Source: a virus. Taken from it: DNA of 64,000 bases. Position numbers and translations under genes: made by a program. Positions 60,648-64,000 of this stretch are shown here, one piece after another (within the stretch, counting starts at the first letter, position 1; each line of letters begins with the position of its first letter). The DNA is taken from positions 1 to 64,000 of IMG/VR virus record IMGVR_UViG_3300023196_003770, one strand, 5' to 3'. The notes beneath the pieces were generated by a model. It was given only the letters and a program-made list of their open reading frames with translations. It was not told the DNA's origin and ran no database searches.

Positions 60648-61549
60648 AGTGCTTCTTTCAAATAGAGATCTAAATTTTTAATTAAACCATATGGCGAAAA
60701 ATATTCGTCATAAAGCTTTTTATTTGAGTAACATACTTCTATGACATTATGAGTACTCAAGTAATGTTCTATTATTTCATGGAGAAATGAAATTTGATTA
60801 GCCTCTATCACTATAGAATGTTTGCGCCAGTCAACAGATTTTTCTAACGGCAGCTTTAAATCAGAATTGATTATAATTGGTATTCTTCCTAAAGCCAATG
60901 TTTCGTATAAGCGATAAGAAAAATTTCCATTCCCTCTTATACAGATTCCAAACAATCCACTTAATAGATTTTCAACAAACTGTTTACGTGCTACATTTTT
61001 ATCTGAAACTTCTGGCGCCCAAAACCCATTACGATATAAAAAGTTTCTGCAAAGATGAAAATTTTCTTCTAAAGCTTTAAAGATATGATATCTGTGTGGT
61101 TCATTAAAATTTCCACAAAAGCTAATGGCAGAAAGTTTTAAGGCTTTTACGGTAGGTTCAACAAAATCAAATTCTTCACAGAAAGCTGGCATTATAATTT
61201 CATTCTGTTTAATTGTGCTTTTATAAGCTGATGTTCTAAACAAAAAGACTTTATCATTCGGAATGATAATCTCTCCATCATAATCATCATTATAAAAAGC
61301 TATGATAATTTTATCATTTGAAATTGCTTCTTTAAATGTTTTTGTTTGTAAATCCTTATGCCCATTTGACCATTTATAAGGAATCATAACAAAGTCCGCA
61401 GCTTGAATATCTGTTAATTCTAGAAGCTCCGCTCGGTGACGTAAGAAAGATATATACTCGGGCTTATCTTCAATCCGATCATGTGTCCAAAAATTTTCAG
61501 ATTTTGCAACCGGATCTCTGTCTTCAAGATTGTAATATATATTATGCAT
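60644..61549 (-). CDS. exostosin-family glycosyltransferase
   Basis: ATG at 61549 (MHNIYYNLEDRD) with GTGAG 8 nt upstream is preferred; a GTG four codons up is possible. 301 residues of GT47/exostosin type: DFVMIPYKWSNG (N-terminal donor domain edge), LSAISFCGNFNEPHRYHIFKAL, and near the end FGICIRGNGNFSYRLYETLALGRIPIIINSD, the hallmark of the C-terminal exostosin motif. The family polymerises or caps glycan chains. It lies in a run of modifying enzymes. Acceptor unknown. Confidence 0.7.
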   Translation of the reverse strand: MHNIYYNLEDRDPVAKSENFWTHDRIEDKPEYISFLRHRAELLELTDIQAADFVMIPYKWSNGHKDLQTKTFKEAISNDKIIIAFYNDDYDGEIIIPNDKVFLFRTSAYKSTIKQNEIIMPAFCEEFDFVEPTVKALKLSAISFCGNFNEPHRYHIFKALEENFHLCRNFLYRNGFWAPEVSDKNVARKQFVENLLSGLFGICIRGNGNFSYRLYETLALGRIPIIINSDLKLPLEKSVDWRKHSIVIEANQISFLHEIIEHYLSTHNVIEVCYSNKKLYDEYFSPYGLIKNLDLYLKEAL

Positions 61550-61550
61550 A

Positions 61551-62156
61551 TCACAGCTCACGTTCTAAAAGAAAACTATAGTAATCATTCGTCCACGAAT
61601 GTTGTTGTTTTATTTTAAAGCCATTAGAACTCAATAGTCTTTTAAAGCTAGAGATCGCTAAAACTAATTGATATGTTTTCCCAAAATAAGGAGAATCAAT
61701 TAAATTTAATTCATGATTTTTTCGAATACATTGACGATGTAATATTACTTTTGATGTTGCTTTTTTTAAAACTCTATCTAAAACTTGTTCACCATTTTCC
61801 AGAACATCAATAAATGCATTCATAAGAACTGTATCATACTCTTTCACGAATTCAAAATCAGAATCTTTAGCATCAAAAGCCACATATGATAGTTCTGGGT
61901 GCATAACCATTGAAACGTTTTTTATAGTACCTTCAAGGTCTGCACCAACATATTTAAAATTATTTACTAACAAGCTGGCTTCCGCAGAACAACAACCTAA
62001 ATCGATCATTTTTTTAGGCTGTGCAATGTCTATTAGATTTTTTAATATGCCAACATGATCTGAACTCAAAAGCTTAGGAAATAAAATGCCTCGGGCACCA
62101 TCTAACATTCTTGCATAAGAATCTTCGTTGGTCCAACATGATTTATCACTTTGCAT
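61551..62156 (-). CDS. class I SAM-dependent methyltransferase
   Basis: A 201-residue protein with a Rossmann-like methyltransferase core. MIDLGCCSAEASLLV is motif I for SAM, KYVGADLEGTI gives the acidic residue of motif II, YDTVLMNAFIDVLENGEQVLDRVLKKA motif IV/V and KVILHRQCIRK motif VI. Presumably methylates a sugar or glycan in this cluster, or a nucleotide sugar. It overlaps the next GT gene by 11 bp. The target is inferred only from neighbours. Confidence 0.7.
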   Translation of the reverse strand: MQSDKSCWTNEDSYARMLDGARGILFPKLLSSDHVGILKNLIDIAQPKKMIDLGCCSAEASLLVNNFKYVGADLEGTIKNVSMVMHPELSYVAFDAKDSDFEFVKEYDTVLMNAFIDVLENGEQVLDRVLKKATSKVILHRQCIRKNHELNLIDSPYFGKTYQLVLAISSFKRLLSSNGFKIKQQHSWTNDYYSFLLEREL

Positions 62157-63045
62157 TATATTCCTCTAATTCGTCCATAAATCTTTTTTGCAAGATATCG
62201 ATATTCTTTTTTATAGTATCTGGATGTTCAAGGTTAAATTTTTTAGTAAAAGCTTCTCCACGGACTTGAGGCTTGAACTCATGAACTCCAAGAAATTTCT
62301 TTTCTACTTCAAAGCGTTCATAGTCATTCTTTGCATTAACCCATTGCATATAAACGTTTTCAAAGTAGTTATCTAAGCAATTTTCTCTACTAACCTTTGC
62401 TTTATAATATTCTATTTTATTTGCAACTTGCTTTGGAAAAACATAGGAGTAATGATACATCTGAATTCCATGATCATAATACAATGTATCGCTATCTAAA
62501 TGTTTTTTAGGAAGAGGAGTTATACCTGATGGTGGATTAATAGTTGGTGGTCTATGAGTTAGCCACGTGGCACCTGGATAATATTTGAAGACTCTTAAGA
62601 AGTTATCTTTCTTCTCTTCAAATCCTCCTATAACACGATTTAAACCACCATAGAAACTGGCGCTACGTATTCCTACGCTTGTATATTTTTCCTTCTCCAA
62701 TAAAGAATAAAGCTTTAATATGTCTTCGCCTTTAAAAACTTCATCAGAATCTAGATTCCATATATAATCAATGTCCGAATCAATGTTTTTCATGTAAGCT
62801 TTACATTGATCGTCTTTTTCTTCAAATTGCCCATGAACAATTTTTATTTTCTTTTCTGGATCTGGAAAGTTATGAATGATATCGTTTGTTTTATCGGTTG
62901 AAGTACAACGACCTTTTTGTTGCCAAAACTTAACCGGTCCTTCTGCAATTAAAATTTGTTTAGCATATGGATATACAGATTCCAATGCTTCATGCAAAAC
63001 ATAATCACCTTCAAATACAATCATACCAAATGCAACTTTAAGCAT
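62146..63045 (-). CDS. GT-A glycosyltransferase (family 2-like)
   Basis: A 299-residue protein starting MLKVAFGMIVFEGDYVLHEALESVYPYAKQILIAEG, the standard GT2-type opening, with IWNLDSDEVFKGED as the DxD metal and nucleotide-sugar motif about residue 95. The later part (FYGGLNRVIGGFEE, PGATWLTHRPPTI, DTLYYDHGIQMYHYSYVF) is typical of the acceptor side in similar phage and bacterial enzymes. Cytoplasmic; no membrane helix. It overlaps the methyltransferase gene by 11 bp. Confidence 0.75.
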   Translation of the reverse strand: MLKVAFGMIVFEGDYVLHEALESVYPYAKQILIAEGPVKFWQQKGRCTSTDKTNDIIHNFPDPEKKIKIVHGQFEEKDDQCKAYMKNIDSDIDYIWNLDSDEVFKGEDILKLYSLLEKEKYTSVGIRSASFYGGLNRVIGGFEEKKDNFLRVFKYYPGATWLTHRPPTINPPSGITPLPKKHLDSDTLYYDHGIQMYHYSYVFPKQVANKIEYYKAKVSRENCLDNYFENVYMQWVNAKNDYERFEVEKKFLGVHEFKPQVRGEAFTKKFNLEHPDTIKKNIDILQKRFMDELEEYNAK

Positions 63046-63046
63046 A

Positions 63047-63985
63047 TCACTTTTTCTCCTGACGTTTTTTTACTAGTAATGCCATATCTTTTGTGAGGTC
63101 AAAATATTGATCATAAAGTTGCTTGATATATTCTGACGTTTTTTCTGGCACGCCCCAGATCCACTCATTTCTATATGATGAACGATACGTATTATTTTGT
63201 AAATCTGGAACAAAATGAGCAAAATGAAAGAAATATAAATCCTGTTCTCTTCCTTCCCAAACTAGCTTACTATCTTTGTATCTATGAAATGTTACATTCC
63301 AAGGCGCCAGATGCCCGACCAACTTATCAATAATACAAATTTTATCTTTTCCAAATATTAATGGAAATAGCTCTAAATATTTTTGGTCCCCACATTTTCC
63401 ATATTCATTAGCATATGGATTATTTGGATAGAGTAACAAATCTTTCCATAATTTTGCACAAGAATTTCCGTTAAAATCGTTCTTAAAGTAAACAATCCCA
63501 ACGTTATATTCTCCAACAGATGGTATGTATGTAATTCTGTGTCTTACAATTCCGATGCTTCTGTTTGCTATCTCTTCATAGATGCCCGATAGATCACGAT
63601 AGAAACACAAATCAGAATCAGCATACATTATATGCTCTAGACGAAGTATGTCCAAACAGTACCAGCAAAGATAGGGCGCTAGCGCCCAGCAATATTGAAC
63701 GTATCTTGGGTCTTTATTTTGATTAGATGCATTTGAAATAGCCTCTTGTGAAGCTGGCATACTTTCTTTGCAATATTTTAAGAAAAAGTCTGCGTTCTCA
63801 ACTTCTTCTAATGATAAAGCTATGAGTCTAGAATCATTCAGTCCGTTGACAATATTTTCAGCTGTTTTATCTAAGCAAAGGACGTATAAAGAAAAAGGAT
63901 TATTTTGTGTTTTCTTAAGAGACTCAAAAAGACACAATAACTTGATTATGTAATCTTTGTCTGATATGGCACAAAGATTTTTCAT
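63047..63985 (-). CDS. GT-A glycosyltransferase (family 8-like)
   Basis: A 312-residue sugar transferase. MKNLCAISDKDYIIKLLCLFESLKKTQ at the start, then ILRLEHIMYADSDLCFYRDL with DSD as the metal-binding DxD motif (about 125), and VGEYNVGIVYFKND and CGDQKYLELFP are conserved acceptor-side segments for GT8-like proteins. A good AAGGAT site lies 6 nt before ATG. It is the rightmost gene; the cluster may continue beyond the window. Confidence 0.75.
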   Translation of the reverse strand: MKNLCAISDKDYIIKLLCLFESLKKTQNNPFSLYVLCLDKTAENIVNGLNDSRLIALSLEEVENADFFLKYCKESMPASQEAISNASNQNKDPRYVQYCWALAPYLCWYCLDILRLEHIMYADSDLCFYRDLSGIYEEIANRSIGIVRHRITYIPSVGEYNVGIVYFKNDFNGNSCAKLWKDLLLYPNNPYANEYGKCGDQKYLELFPLIFGKDKICIIDKLVGHLAPWNVTFHRYKDSKLVWEGREQDLYFFHFAHFVPDLQNNTYRSSYRNEWIWGVPEKTSEYIKQLYDQYFDLTKDMALLVKKRQEKK

Positions 63986-64000
63986 TTTAATCCTTCTATG

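Noticed and set aside
1-64000. CRISPR array, insertion sequence or integrase
   Set aside because: No regularly spaced repeats, transposase, integrase or attachment-site duplications were recognised; mobile features are limited to homing endonucleases and the intron.

Overview
The window reads as part of the genome of a large tailed phage with a contractile tail (T4-type myovirus, possibly a jumbo phage). The evidence is a gp17-type large terminase, gp6-, gp25- and gp5-like baseplate genes, a gp55-like late sigma factor, a toprim primase, an SbcD/SbcC recombination nuclease, several homing endonucleases, tRNAs, a tmRNA and a lysyl-tRNA synthetase. The sequence is AT-rich and almost every gene lies on the minus strand, packed with start/stop overlaps. 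The host is not evident. The tmRNA tag starts with ANDN, which is weakly suggestive of proteobacteria, but nothing here fixes the host.

Layout, left to right (transcription mostly right to left). 1-9.3 kb is an accessory and translation block: tRNA-Asn, a structured non-coding stretch, tRNA-Ala, a plus-strand HNH gene, small membrane peptides, tRNA-Glu, a secreted protein, LysRS with terminators on both sides, a HEWGH metalloprotease-like protein, a lectin-like protein, a complete one-piece tmRNA with its own terminator, a second HNH gene and a dCMP-deaminase-like enzyme. 9.3-20 kb holds packaging and DNA metabolism: large terminase, M15 peptidase, a third HNH gene, a tail-tube-like protein with a very acidic insert, a single-chain Mre11-Rad50 fusion, primase, DNA adenine methyltransferase, a RuvC-like resolvase and a TnsA-like nuclease. 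20-50 kb is one run of virion genes: fibre- or baseplate-type proteins with LamG, BNR and FN3-like domains, then gpI-, gp6-, gp25- and gp5-like baseplate proteins. 50-53 kb has a ligase-type nucleotidyltransferase, the gp55-like sigma factor and a membrane coiled-coil protein. 53-64 kb is a glycan island: GDP-mannose dehydratase and GDP-fucose synthase, an FdtA/FdtB pair, six glycosyltransferases and a methyltransferase.

The most interesting signals are in small details. (1) A one-piece phage tmRNA with tag ANDNSYALAA. (2) A 279-nt group I intron splits a glycosyltransferase gene; just upstream, an EDxHD-type homing endonuclease gene sits between two diverged copies of that gene's 5' end. (3) A similar truncated, diverged copy of the primase N-terminus lies immediately upstream of the primase gene. 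(4) A 32-bp repeat lies in two intergenic gaps, and a 20-nt core of it recurs inside a structural gene. Items 2 and 3 together suggest that homing endonucleases which arrive with their own replacement 5' ends have reshaped gene starts in this phage.
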